Source of the DNA: Mesobacillus subterraneus
GTDB lineage: Bacteria > Bacillota > Bacilli > Bacillales > Cytobacillaceae
Length of the DNA: 64,000 nucleotides
Direction of reading: 5' to 3'
Assembly: GCF_023715485.1 (NCBI RefSeq)
Contig: NZ_JAMBOF010000009.1
Coordinates: forward strand, 62,001 to 126,000
Shown here: one piece after another, positions 10,767 through 18,380 of the stretch
Layout: each line of letters opens with the position of its first letter
Numbering within the stretch: the first letter of the stretch is position 1
Notes under the pieces: model-generated
The model's database searches: none
The model's input: the letters and a program-made list of their open reading frames with translations, nothing else
What the model was told of the DNA's origin: nothing
Position numbers and translations under genes: made by a program

Positions 10767-10814
10767 AAAACCAAAAATAAAGGTCCTGAATTCAGGACCT
10801 TTATTTTTGGTTTT
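10767..10814 (-). terminator. 48-base perfect palindrome, terminator of rbgA
   Basis: The 24-base arms, centred between 10790 and 10791, are perfect complements. Each arm's outer half is AT-rich (TTTATTTTTGGTTTT on both strands), giving a strong hairpin with a U-rich tail in either direction. The right half contains the last four rbgA codons and its stop. rnhB starts only 46 bases further on. Confidence 0.85.
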
Positions 10815-11685
10815 CATCTGTTTCTTCAATTGCATTCAAATCTTCCGGACGCTCAAAAGATAGCGGACCCATTTTTTCTGTACGGATTTCACGGATCACA
10901 AGCTCTGCGACTTTATCATAGTCAACGTACCCGCCAGCCATCCTGCAGCCTCGGAAATTACCAATTTTATCAAATAGCTCAACAATATCTTCCGGCAATT
11001 CAGATAGCTTGTATCTTTCCTGCAAGCGCTCTGGATAGTGTATTTCCAAATACCTTAGCGCATACACAGTTAAATCCTGAAGATTAAGGAGCGTGTCTTT
11101 AATCGCCCCCGTAACTGCGAGCTTGACGCCAACCTGCTGGTCTTCAAACTTCGGCCATAGGATCCCCGGTGTATCTAATAGTTCAAGTTCTTTCCCTACC
11201 TTGATCCATTGCTGTGATTTCGTAACACCAGGCCTGTTTCCAGTCTGTGCGATGTTCTTGCCGGCAAGCCGGTTGATCAGCGTCGATTTTCCAGCATTCG
11301 GGATTCCGACGATCATCGCCCGAATTGCCCTTGGCTTGACGCCTTTCGATTTCAGGCGGTCGAGCTTGTCCTTCAATAAGACCTTTGATTCCTGGACAAT
11401 CTGTTTAAGACCTGTTCCAGCCTGTGAATTGATTGCCAGAGCGGTGATGCCTTTTTTACGGTAAAAGCGGAGCCATTCCTCTGTAACAGACTTGTCCGCC
11501 ATATCAGCCTTGTTTAATAATACTATTCTTGGTTTATGCTGGATGATTTCATCAATCATTGGATTACGCGATGAATAAGGGATCCTTGCGTCCACCAATT
11601 CAAAAATGACATCAACAAGCTTAAGTTTTTCCGTGACCTCTCTGCGAGCCTTGGCCATATGGCCTGGAAACCATTGGATCGTCAA
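10801..11685 (-). CDS. rbgA: Ribosome biogenesis GTPase RbgA (YlqF)
   Basis: Essential circularly permuted GTPase needed for late 50S subunit assembly in B. subtilis. The G motifs occur in permuted order: NKAD (about residue 58), then the P-loop GIPNAGKST (127-135), then DTPG (171-174). A helical C-terminal RNA-binding domain follows. I place the start at TTG 11685, eight bases after a perfect AGGAGG and giving [17 protein letters not shown] as in B. subtilis. The longer GTG frame at 11694 would overlap the ribosome binding site. The 3' end is built into a palindromic terminator. Confidence 0.96.
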   Translation of the reverse strand: MTIQWFPGHMAKARREVTEKLKLVDVIFELVDARIPYSSRNPMIDEIIQHKPRIVLLNKADMADKSVTEEWLRFYRKKGITALAINSQAGTGLKQIVQESKVLLKDKLDRLKSKGVKPRAIRAMIVGIPNAGKSTLINRLAGKNIAQTGNRPGVTKSQQWIKVGKELELLDTPGILWPKFEDQQVGVKLAVTGAIKDTLLNLQDLTVYALRYLEIHYPERLQERYKLSELPEDIVELFDKIGNFRGCRMAGGYVDYDKVAELVIREIRTEKMGPLSFERPEDLNAIEETDENQK

Positions 11686-11739
11686 AGCAGCCACCTCCTA
11701 TCTGTTTAGCCACCATCCCCCCAGGAATCATGGCTTTGT

Positions 11740-12294
11740 CTAGTCTATTTTACGAATATCGTCAATAGGCCAGTAAATGATGCTGGTCTTTCCCAGTACC
11801 TTATTAAATGGAACAGTGCCAATATGGCGGCTGTCCTTACTGAATCGGCGGTTATCACCCATCACGAAAAGCTGGCCCTCGGGGACTGTTTCCCTGCCGA
11901 TCTTCTCTTCAAGCGTGAATGGATCAGTCAAAGGCCCATCAATCACTTGTTTTTTATATTCTTCCAAGTATGGTTCTTCATATGCCTTCCCGTTTACGTA
12001 AAGCGTATCATTTTTATATTCAACCTTATCACCCGGGAGGCCGATTACTCTTTTTATGTAGTCTTTGTTTTCGGGCGCATGAAAGACAATGATATCGAAT
12101 CTTTCGGGCTCCCCAACTTTATAGCTGAGCTTGTTCACGATCATTCGGTCCTGGTCGTGGAGTGTAGGCATCATCGATAAACCGTCCACCACGATTGGTG
12201 CAAATAAAAAGTATCGAATAACCGCTGCCAGCACGACAGCAATCAGGAGCGCCTTTGTCCATTCCCATAATTCATTTTTCTTTTTCTCGGCCAT
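11740..12294 (-). CDS. lepB: Type I signal peptidase
   Basis: Membrane protease that removes signal peptides from secreted proteins. The 184-residue protein has one N-terminal transmembrane helix (about residues 14-33). The catalytic serine Ser40 lies in VDGLSMMPTL and the general-base lysine Lys81 in DYIKRVIGLPGD; box E GDNRRFSKDSRHIG is also present. Such short, single-span enzymes are typical of Bacilli (Sip family). It lies between rplS and rbgA, a place where B. subtilis has no signal peptidase gene but several other Bacillaceae do. Which Sip paralogue it corresponds to cannot be decided here. Confidence 0.95.
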   Translation of the reverse strand: MAEKKKNELWEWTKALLIAVVLAAVIRYFLFAPIVVDGLSMMPTLHDQDRMIVNKLSYKVGEPERFDIIVFHAPENKDYIKRVIGLPGDKVEYKNDTLYVNGKAYEEPYLEEYKKQVIDGPLTDPFTLEEKIGRETVPEGQLFVMGDNRRFSKDSRHIGTVPFNKVLGKTSIIYWPIDDIRKID

Positions 12295-12443
12295 TCTTTT
12301 CCCACCATTCCAAATTATATGTTGTTTGAATACATAACTTTATTTTACATAAGTCAGGCAAGATAAACACGATGGGTTGAACATTTTTAAAATAAATTTA
12401 ATAAAAGTTTTTCAGGATAGGTTTCTAAAAGATTTTTTTAATG

Positions 12444-12475
12444 AAAAAGGAGCTTGGCTAGGCAAGCTCCTTTTT
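12444..12475 (-). terminator. Terminator after rplS
   Basis: Stem GGAGCTTG / CAAGCTCC with a 6-base loop and TTTTT tail on the minus strand, 12 bases after the rplS stop. It closes the ylqD-rimM-trmD-rplS group. Confidence 0.9.
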
Positions 12476-12486
12476 TACATTTGTTC

Positions 12487-12831
12487 TTATCGGATTTCTT
12501 TAATACGAGCTTTCTTACCACGCAGGTTACGCAGGTAGTAAAGTTTCGCACGGCGTACTTTACCGCGACGGATAACTTCAAGCTTCGCAATTTTTGGTGT
12601 GTTAACAGGGAATGTACGCTCAACGCCTACTCCGTAAGAAATTTTACGAACAGTAAAAGTTTCGCTGATTCCACCACCACGACGCTTAATCACTACACCT
12701 TCAAACAACTGGATACGTTCACGAGTTCCTTCGACAACCTTAACGTGTACACGTACTGTGTCACCAGGACGGAAAGATGGAAGATCAGTGCGAAGTTGTG
12801 CTTTTGTGATTTCTTCGATTAATTGTTGCAT
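12487..12831 (-). CDS. rplS: 50S ribosomal protein L19
   Basis: Large-subunit protein at the 30S-50S interface. The 114-residue product includes [13 protein letters not shown] and [15 protein letters not shown], hallmarks of L19. I use the ATG at 12831 ([20 protein letters not shown]), which agrees with the family. Two upstream in-frame ATGs at 12840 and 12864 would place the start on or before the GGGAGGAG ribosome binding site. Last gene of the group with trmD and rimM; a possible autoregulatory leader hairpin precedes it. Confidence 0.97.
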   Translation of the reverse strand: MQQLIEEITKAQLRTDLPSFRPGDTVRVHVKVVEGTRERIQLFEGVVIKRRGGGISETFTVRKISYGVGVERTFPVNTPKIAKLEVIRRGKVRRAKLYYLRNLRGKKARIKEIR

Positions 12832-12840
12832 CGTTTTCAT

Positions 12841-12905
12841 CTCCTCCCACAAATGCTCTTGCAAAACATTTCATTGCAGCGGAACATCGTTATATGCAGC
12901 TTTTT
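12841..12905 (-). promoter_or_regulatory. Candidate L19 mRNA leader
   Basis: The 60 bases before the rplS ribosome binding site hold a small hairpin AAATG / CATTT (12851-12871), a GTTCCGCTGCAA stretch and the GGGAGGAG site. Bacilli are known to carry a short L19 leader RNA at this place. The match is from memory of the layout, so it is tentative. Confidence 0.4.
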
Positions 12906-12948
12906 GCCACAAGAAGTATCTTAACATAAAAGAGGACGGCCTGCAATA

Positions 12949-13692
12949 TCAATCTATAAGTTTTGACAGCTCATCCAGCCATTTTTTTTGCTGATCTGTC
13001 AGGTCCGCATCTTCAAGCAGGTCCGGCCGCCGTAACAGTGTCCTCTTCAGGCTTTCTTTCATTCTCCACTCTTCAATCAATCGATGATTTCCTGAAACCA
13101 AAACATCTGGTACCGTTAAGCCGCGAAAATCCGCAGGCCTTGTATAGTGGGGATGTTCCAGGAGCCCAGTGCTGAACGAATCCTGGATATGGGACTCCTC
13201 ACTCCCAAGCACACCCGGAAGCAGGCGTACGATACTGTCGATGACAACCATTGCCCCAAGCTCGCCGCCTGTAAGGACATAATCACCAATTGAGATTTCA
13301 TCGGTAATCACATGTTCACGGATCCGCTCGTCATACCCTTCATAATGGCCGCAAATAAAAATCAAATGCTCTTCTTTGGCCAGCTCTTCCGCTTTCTTTT
13401 GTGTATATCGTTCCCCCTGTGGGCACATAAGAACGACTCGCGGCGAGGTGCTTTTTGCACGTTCCTTTAAGTCAGCTACAGCGTCAAAGATAGGCTGGGG
13501 TTTCAAAACCATGCCTGCGCCGCCGCCATACGGATAATCATCAACAGTCTGGTGTTTGTTATCAGCAAAGTCGCGGAAATTGACGACATTGTAGTGGACT
13601 GCATCTTTTTCAGCAGCCTTTTTCAGGATTGAGTGCCCAAGGACACCCTCAAACATTTCTGGAAAAATCGATAGCACATCGATATTCATCAT
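12949..13692 (-). CDS. trmD: tRNA (guanine37-N1)-methyltransferase
   Basis: SPOUT-class enzyme that makes m1G37 in tRNAs reading CNN and some other codons, preventing frameshifts. The 247-residue protein starts [23 protein letters not shown]. It has the knotted SAM site around [12 protein letters not shown] and the [17 protein letters not shown] loop. The start overlaps the rimM stop by four bases (ATGA); a second ATG directly follows, at 13689. Grouped with rimM and rplS as in most bacteria. Confidence 0.97.
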   Translation of the reverse strand: MMNIDVLSIFPEMFEGVLGHSILKKAAEKDAVHYNVVNFRDFADNKHQTVDDYPYGGGAGMVLKPQPIFDAVADLKERAKSTSPRVVLMCPQGERYTQKKAEELAKEEHLIFICGHYEGYDERIREHVITDEISIGDYVLTGGELGAMVVIDSIVRLLPGVLGSEESHIQDSFSTGLLEHPHYTRPADFRGLTVPDVLVSGNHRLIEEWRMKESLKRTLLRRPDLLEDADLTDQQKKWLDELSKLID

Positions 13693-14210
13693 GATAAAAG
13701 ACCTTCCATCGGGTCAATCAATATGATTTTTTCCTTAACATCCACTTTTTTCACGATGTCCTCTATATATGGAATGAGGACCTCTTTCCCTTTTGCATCC
13801 TTAACGACCCATACATCATTAGCACCGGGAGTTAAAATTTCAACTACCTTGCCGATTTCTTCGCCTTTTGTCGTAAACATCATGCAGCCGATAATATCCT
13901 GGAAGTAAAATTCGCCTTCCTTCAGTTCACCGCGCTGGCTTTCTGGAACTTTAAGGATTCCGTCTCTGAGCTTTTCAACCTGGTTCACATTGTCATAGCC
14001 TTCAAACGTCAGCAAATTAAAGTTCTTATGTGTACGATGGCTCGTCACTGTAAGCTCGATCGCTTCCTTTGAACCTGGCAAGAATAATAACAAAGTATTG
14101 CCTACTTTATAGCGTTCTTCCGGAAAGTCAGTTCTTGAAATAACCCTGACTTCGCCTTTGATCCCATGCGTATTTACAATTTTTCCGACATTAAAATATT
14201 TTTTTTCCAT
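13689..14210 (-). CDS. rimM: 16S rRNA processing protein RimM
   Basis: Assists maturation of the 30S head and binds S19. The 173-residue protein has the N-terminal RimM barrel ([18 protein letters not shown]) and the C-terminal PRC-barrel ([21 protein letters not shown], then [14 protein letters not shown]). The ribosome binding site AGGTGA includes the ylqD stop codon seven bases upstream, so translation is likely coupled to ylqD and, through the ATGA overlap, to trmD. Confidence 0.96.
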   Translation of the reverse strand: MEKKYFNVGKIVNTHGIKGEVRVISRTDFPEERYKVGNTLLLFLPGSKEAIELTVTSHRTHKNFNLLTFEGYDNVNQVEKLRDGILKVPESQRGELKEGEFYFQDIIGCMMFTTKGEEIGKVVEILTPGANDVWVVKDAKGKEVLIPYIEDIVKKVDVKEKIILIDPMEGLLS

Positions 14211-14216
14211 ACTTAA

Positions 14217-14609
14217 TCACCTCTCGCGTATTTCAGCCACGATGCCGTCTTTTACAATAATAGTCTTTCCCGAAAGGAACTCATCCCAATTGTCCCCTTC
14301 ATTTATTTCAACTATCCCTTGCAATTCCGTTTCCTTGATTTCACTTCCCAGCGGAAGGATATGTAGTTGCTCTATTTGAAAATCCAACAGCTTGATTTTC
14401 TCTTTGTGGACTTTAATTTCCTTTTCAAAATGCTTTTTTAAGGTTTCTGGGGGAAGCTTTTTTGCTTTTTCAAGTTTTTTCAATTCAAACCTCAGCTGGT
14501 CACATTCCTTTTGCAGCTGAAGCTTTCTGGAGTGATACTTTTGGTGGATCCTATCCTTGCTTTCTTCCGTAAGTACCTGTTTGACTACCATCGTTTGAAG
14601 TACTTTCAA
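14217..14609 (-). CDS. ylqD: Conserved protein YlqD
   Basis: A 130-residue protein of unknown function (YlqD family). Residues 15-85 are highly charged and predicted to form a coiled coil (KDRIHQKYHSRKLQLQKE and later repeats). A small beta-rich C-terminal part (residues 90-130, DEFLSGKTIIVKDGIVAEI) follows. The start is TTG at 14609, seven bases after GGAGG. An ATG lying between them leads at once to a stop. Its place between khpA and rimM is conserved in Bacilli and suggests a link with ribosome or RNA work, which is inference. Confidence 0.85.
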   Translation of the reverse strand: MKVLQTMVVKQVLTEESKDRIHQKYHSRKLQLQKECDQLRFELKKLEKAKKLPPETLKKHFEKEIKVHKEKIKLLDFQIEQLHILPLGSEIKETELQGIVEINEGDNWDEFLSGKTIIVKDGIVAEIRER

Positions 14610-14774
14610 AGCATATCCTCCTCAAAGCCTACTTGCATACTCATGTAAAGAATGCCACTTTTCATTATAACGTACTTCTTTTTAAATCGCTCTGTAAAAC
14701 TTGCCTTAATCCACACATCACACCTGACTTTGATGCCCGGATAAACACAGCACGAAAGAAATGCGGATTACTGT

Positions 14775-14811
14775 CGAGAAGTCTCGCATCTTCCGCTCCA
14801 AATCAGCATAG
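14775..14811. repeat. Probable fragment of the dispersed repeat seen at 43141-43426
   Basis: Minus-strand CTGATTTGGAGCGGAAGATG followed by CGAGACTTC aligns with one end of the larger element (TTGATTGTAGTGGAAGGCGC then GAAGACTCC), differing at a minority of positions. Only one end is recognisable. The call is by eye. Confidence 0.4.
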
Positions 14812-14846
14812 TCCCAATTAATTAGAGTTTAAACATAGTCAAATAG

Positions 14847-14875
14847 AAAAAAAGGAGGGGTTACCCCCTCCCTTT
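14847..14875 (-). terminator. Terminator after khpA
   Basis: Stem GGAGGGG / CCCCTCC with a very short loop and seven T on the minus strand. It closes rpsP-khpA. Confidence 0.85.
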
Positions 14876-14931
14876 TAACAAACAATATCCAGCTTTACAG
14901 CTTATTTTAATAAGCAGTCTGCTTTTGATTG

Positions 14932-15174
14932 TTATTCGACGATTTCTAGAAAAATCTTCTTTTGCTGTGATGAACCTGCTGCATAGACTACAGTTCTGAT
15001 CGCCTTTGCAACGCGTCCCTGCTTTCCAATTACTTTGCCCATATCACTTTTGTTGACGGAAAGCTTATAGGTTACGCGCTGATCCTCTTCGTGTACATTT
15101 ACATGAACATCTTCAGGAAAATCAACAAGGGGCCTCACGATCGTCTCGATTAAATCTTTCATGGGCGCATCCAT
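14932..15174 (-). CDS. khpA: KH-domain RNA-binding protein KhpA (YlqC)
   Basis: Small RNA-binding protein that partners with KhpB/Jag in Gram-positive bacteria and affects cell elongation and RNA levels. At 80 residues it is a single KH domain with the GxxG loop in GKVIGKQGRVAKAIR (residues 47-61). The ATG at 15174 sits two bases after the rpsP stop, so translation is probably coupled. An alternative start at 15162 would remove four residues. Confidence 0.93.
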   Translation of the reverse strand: MDAPMKDLIETIVRPLVDFPEDVHVNVHEEDQRVTYKLSVNKSDMGKVIGKQGRVAKAIRTVVYAAGSSQQKKIFLEIVE

Positions 15175-15176
15175 AA

Positions 15177-15449
15177 TTACTTGCTGTTCTTAGCGTTGTG
15201 GAATTTTTCCATGATACCTTGCTTAGAGAACAAGTTACGCACTGTATCAGATGGTTTTGCTCCGTCGTTAAGCCACTTAAGAACTAGTTCTTCGTTAAGT
15301 TCAACCTTAGCTGGTTGAGCAACTGGGTTGTAAGTTCCTACAGACTCGATGAAACGGCCGTCACGTGGTGAACGGGAATCAGCTACTACAATACGATAGA
15401 AAGGAGATTTTTTAGCTCCCATACGTTTTAAACGAATTTTTACTGCCAT
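15177..15449 (-). CDS. rpsP: 30S ribosomal protein S16
   Basis: Small-subunit assembly protein. The 90-residue product begins [20 protein letters not shown], as in other Bacilli. I take the ATG at 15449, with GGAGGTG about ten bases upstream. The longer frame to 15482 runs through the ribosome binding site. It is preceded by a clear promoter (15489-15517), so rpsP-khpA can be expressed independently of ffh. Confidence 0.98.
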   Translation of the reverse strand: MAVKIRLKRMGAKKSPFYRIVVADSRSPRDGRFIESVGTYNPVAQPAKVELNEELVLKWLNDGAKPSDTVRNLFSKQGIMEKFHNAKNSK

Positions 15450-15488
15450 TTTAAATAAGCACCTCCGAATAGTTTCACACAAGATAGA

Positions 15489-15517
15489 ATAATACCAAAT
15501 TGAAAACAGCTTGTAAA
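15489..15517 (-). promoter_or_regulatory. rpsP promoter
   Basis: TTTACA (15512-15517), 17 bases, TATTAT (15489-15494) on the minus strand, about 40 bases before the rpsP start. Confidence 0.7.
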
Positions 15518-15558
15518 GGTTTTTTTCTTTACAGCATGATTTTTCCTGAAATTACATG

Positions 15559-16911
15559 TTAGAAAGGATTGAAAGGCAATTTGAATCCGCCTTTTTTCTT
15601 GCCTTTTTGCTGCATATTCGTCATCTGTTTCATCATCTTTTTCATGTCCTCGAACTGCTTAAGCAGGCGGTTCACTTCCTGGATGGACGTTCCGCTTCCC
15701 TTGGCAATTCGTTTACGCCTGTTGGCATTGATGATTTCTGGATGCGTTTTTTCATTCTTCGTCATCGACTGGATGATTGCTTCTACATGTGAGATCTGTT
15801 TTTCGTCGATTTGAAGGTTGTTCATGCCTTTGATTTTATTTGCACCTGGCATCATTTTAAGGATTTCATCCAAAGGCCCCATTTTTCTTACCTGGCCAAG
15901 CTGGTCAAGGAAATCATCAAGGGTAAATGATGCAGTCCGCATTTTTTTCTCAAGCTCTTTAGCTTTATCCTCATCGACATTCGCCTGTGCTTTCTCGATT
16001 AAAGTAAGCACATCGCCCATGCCAAGGATTCTCGATGCCATCCTCTCTGGATGGAAGGGTTCAAGAGCGTCAAGCTTTTCGCCTAACCCGACAAATTTGA
16101 TTGGCGTATTTGTCACGGCACGGATTGAAAGTGCAGCACCGCCTCGTGTGTCGCCATCAAGCTTTGTCAGGACGACGCCTGTCAAGCCAAGCTGCTCATT
16201 GAAACTTTGTGCCACGTTAACAGCATCTTGTCCAGTCATCGCATCGACTACAAGGAAGATTTCGTCCGGCTTTGAAAGCTCTTTGATCTGCTTCAGCTCG
16301 TCCATCAGGTTCTCATCTACATGCAGTCGGCCTGCAGTATCAATCAGGACATAATCATTATGGTCTTCCTTTGCTTTAACTATTGCCTGTTTGGCGATTT
16401 CAACCGGGCTGACCTGGTCACCCAGCGAAAACACCGGCATGGTTAACTGCTTCCCAAGCGTTTCAAGCTGCTTGATTGCAGCAGGACGATAGATGTCTGC
16501 TGCTACAAGCAAAGGCTTGCGGTTATACTTTTTGCGTAAAAGATTGGCAAGCTTACCAGTTGTGGTCGTTTTACCCGCCCCTTGAAGTCCGACCATCATA
16601 ATGACTGTCGGCGGCCGGTTTGAGGCTGCGATTTTACTCTGCTCCCCGCCCATCAATTCGGTTAACTCTTCTTTAACAACCTTTATAACCTGCTGGCCGG
16701 GAGTAAGGCTCTTCACTACTTCCTGCCCGATTGCCCGTTCAGTGACTTTTTTTACGAAGTCTTTTACTACCTTAAAGTTAACGTCGGCCTCAAGCAGCGC
16801 CAGACGGACCTCTCGCATCATTTCTTTTACATCCGCTTCTGTTACCTTGCCTTTGCCGCGGATTTTTTGCATTGTATTTTGCAGTCGGTCGGCCAATCCT
16901 TCAAATGCCAT
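15559..16911 (-). CDS. ffh: Signal recognition particle protein Ffh
   Basis: GTPase that binds signal sequences on nascent chains together with SRP RNA. The 450-residue protein has an N domain, then a G domain with P-loop GLQGAGKTTT (108-117), DTAGRL and TKLDGD. The methionine-rich M domain runs from about residue 300 (MTNMQQKG near the end). The ATG has GGAGG eight bases upstream. It follows ylxM after 13 bases, and ftsY lies just upstream, so this is the targeting gene group. Confidence 0.98.
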   Translation of the reverse strand: MAFEGLADRLQNTMQKIRGKGKVTEADVKEMMREVRLALLEADVNFKVVKDFVKKVTERAIGQEVVKSLTPGQQVIKVVKEELTELMGGEQSKIAASNRPPTVIMMVGLQGAGKTTTTGKLANLLRKKYNRKPLLVAADIYRPAAIKQLETLGKQLTMPVFSLGDQVSPVEIAKQAIVKAKEDHNDYVLIDTAGRLHVDENLMDELKQIKELSKPDEIFLVVDAMTGQDAVNVAQSFNEQLGLTGVVLTKLDGDTRGGAALSIRAVTNTPIKFVGLGEKLDALEPFHPERMASRILGMGDVLTLIEKAQANVDEDKAKELEKKMRTASFTLDDFLDQLGQVRKMGPLDEILKMMPGANKIKGMNNLQIDEKQISHVEAIIQSMTKNEKTHPEIINANRRKRIAKGSGTSIQEVNRLLKQFEDMKKMMKQMTNMQQKGKKKGGFKLPFNPF

Positions 16912-16924
16912 TGCATGCGCCTCC

Positions 16925-17254
16925 CTAGTCTAATTTCTCAAGCTCGGCTACCATTTCACTTAAAGCCTGATTGTCCGAACCCTCACCCAGCATATCTTTC
17001 ATTTTTGAAATCAATTCACTGCGCTTCTGGAATTTCTCGAACAACAATAGCTTATCTTCGTATTCCTCAAGCATCGCTTCCGTCCGTTTGATGTTGTCGT
17101 ATACAGCCTGGCGGCTAACATCATACTCTTCAGCGATTTCGCCAAGGGAATAGTTGTCAAGATAGTAAAGGGCCATATAACTGCTTTGCTTAGGAGTTAA
17201 TAATGCCTGATAAAAATCGTACAAATAATTCATGCGGTTCGTTTTCTCAAGCAT
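16925..17254 (-). CDS. ylxM: SRP-associated helix-turn-helix protein YlxM
   Basis: A 109-residue protein with a sigma-70-region-4-like helix-turn-helix ([39 protein letters not shown], residues 18-56 in parts) and a charged C-terminal tail. Relatives in streptococci stimulate SRP GTPase activity rather than acting as plain transcription factors. The start is ATG with GGGGGAA upstream. A strong promoter (17297-17325) lies just before it, so ylxM-ffh form a unit inside the smc-ftsY-ylxM-ffh cluster. Confidence 0.93.
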   Translation of the reverse strand: MLEKTNRMNYLYDFYQALLTPKQSSYMALYYLDNYSLGEIAEEYDVSRQAVYDNIKRTEAMLEEYEDKLLLFEKFQKRSELISKMKDMLGEGSDNQALSEMVAELEKLD

Positions 17255-17296
17255 ACAGATTCCCCCATGTTAAGTGAAATACCTTTACATAAAGAC

Positions 17297-17325
17297 AGTG
17301 TACACAGGTTCAACTTTTCTGTCAA
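17297..17325 (-). promoter_or_regulatory. Strong sigma-A promoter of ylxM-ffh
   Basis: Perfect TTGACA (17320-17325), 17 bases, TACACT (17297-17302) on the minus strand, 42 bases before ylxM in the only sizeable gap of the cluster. Confidence 0.75.
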
Positions 17326-17362
17326 GAAAAGTTCTTTACAGCAGGATGCTGGTAAATCAGTA

Positions 17363-18361
17363 TTATTCAGCCGTTTTTTCTTCCTCGACCAAGTCAGCAA
17401 ATAAGCCATAGACGTATCTTTCTGCATCAAATTCCTGGAGGTCATCCATTTTTTCGCCGAGACCAACGAATTTAACGGGGATATCCAATTCATTGCGGAT
17501 CGCGATGACGATACCACCCTTCGCTGTTCCATCAAGCTTTGTCAAAACGATTCCACTTACGTCTGTTGCTTCCTTGAACGTCTTTGCCTGAATCAACGCA
17601 TTCTGGCCTGTTGTCGCATCCAGGACGAGCAGCACTTCATGAGGAGCACCTGGGATTTCCCGTTCGATTACACGTTTAACCTTCTCAAGCTCCTTCATCA
17701 AGTTAACCTTGTTTTGAAGGCGCCCTGCGGTATCGCAAATCAAGATGTCGGCCTTGCGTGACTTAGCAGACTGGACAGCATCATACATAACAGCAGCAGG
17801 GTCAGAACCCTCAGCCTGTTTTATGACATCGACGCCGACACGGTCTCCCCAAACTTCCAGCTGTTCAATTGCACCTGCACGGAATGTATCGCCGGCAGCA
17901 AGAAGCACATTCTTGCCTTCACTTTTGAATTTGTGAGCCAATTTTCCAATGGTGGTCGTTTTGCCGACGCCATTTACCCCAACAAATAAAATGACAGTGA
18001 GGCCATCTTCCTGGATGTTCAGGCTGAATGATTCATCGGTTTCTCCATTCTGGTAAATTTCGACTAGTTTTTCGGAAATGACCGCCTGTACCTCTTTAGT
18101 ATCCTGGATATTGCGGCGTTTTACCTCTTTCTTCAGTTCTTCGATCAATTCCATGACCGTATCAAAGCCGACATCGGCCTGTATAAGGATTTCTTCCAGT
18201 TCTTCAAAAAACTCTTCGTCGACTTTTCGATAACGGGCAACAAGATCATTCACCTTGCCTGAAAAGTTATCTCTCGTTTTCGTAAGCCCTTCTTTGAATT
18301 TTTCAGTGACACTTTCAGTCTGGGTAGTTAACTTTTCTTTTAATTTCTTGAAAAAACTCAC
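17363..18361 (-). CDS. ftsY: SRP receptor FtsY
   Basis: Membrane-associated GTPase that docks Ffh-ribosome complexes to the translocon. The 332-residue protein has a basic N-terminus, the N domain, and a G domain with P-loop [10 protein letters not shown] (128-137), DTAGRL, TKLDG and GLGEKMDDL. The long acidic A domain of E. coli FtsY is missing, as in other Bacilli. The start is GTG at 18361. It follows smc after 19 bases, as in B. subtilis where rnc-smc-ftsY are co-transcribed. Confidence 0.97.
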   Translation of the reverse strand: MSFFKKLKEKLTTQTESVTEKFKEGLTKTRDNFSGKVNDLVARYRKVDEEFFEELEEILIQADVGFDTVMELIEELKKEVKRRNIQDTKEVQAVISEKLVEIYQNGETDESFSLNIQEDGLTVILFVGVNGVGKTTTIGKLAHKFKSEGKNVLLAAGDTFRAGAIEQLEVWGDRVGVDVIKQAEGSDPAAVMYDAVQSAKSRKADILICDTAGRLQNKVNLMKELEKVKRVIEREIPGAPHEVLLVLDATTGQNALIQAKTFKEATDVSGIVLTKLDGTAKGGIVIAIRNELDIPVKFVGLGEKMDDLQEFDAERYVYGLFADLVEEEKTAE

Positions 18362-18380
18362 AGTTCCATCGCCTTTCTAA

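Larger units (their letters stand above)
14610..14931. other. Intergenic spacer ylqD-khpA
   Basis: This 322-base gap contains a probable fragment of a dispersed repeat (14775-14811) and the terminator of rpsP-khpA (14847-14875). The short open frames in it lack ribosome binding sites. Confidence 0.5.

Noticed and set aside
14633-14821. A small plus-strand frame in the ylqD-khpA gap
   Set aside because: No ribosome binding site; it overlaps the repeat fragment, and its translation has no recognisable features.
15818-16354. A 178-codon plus-strand frame inside ffh
   Set aside because: Opposite the conserved GTPase and M domains; no ribosome binding site or recognisable domain.
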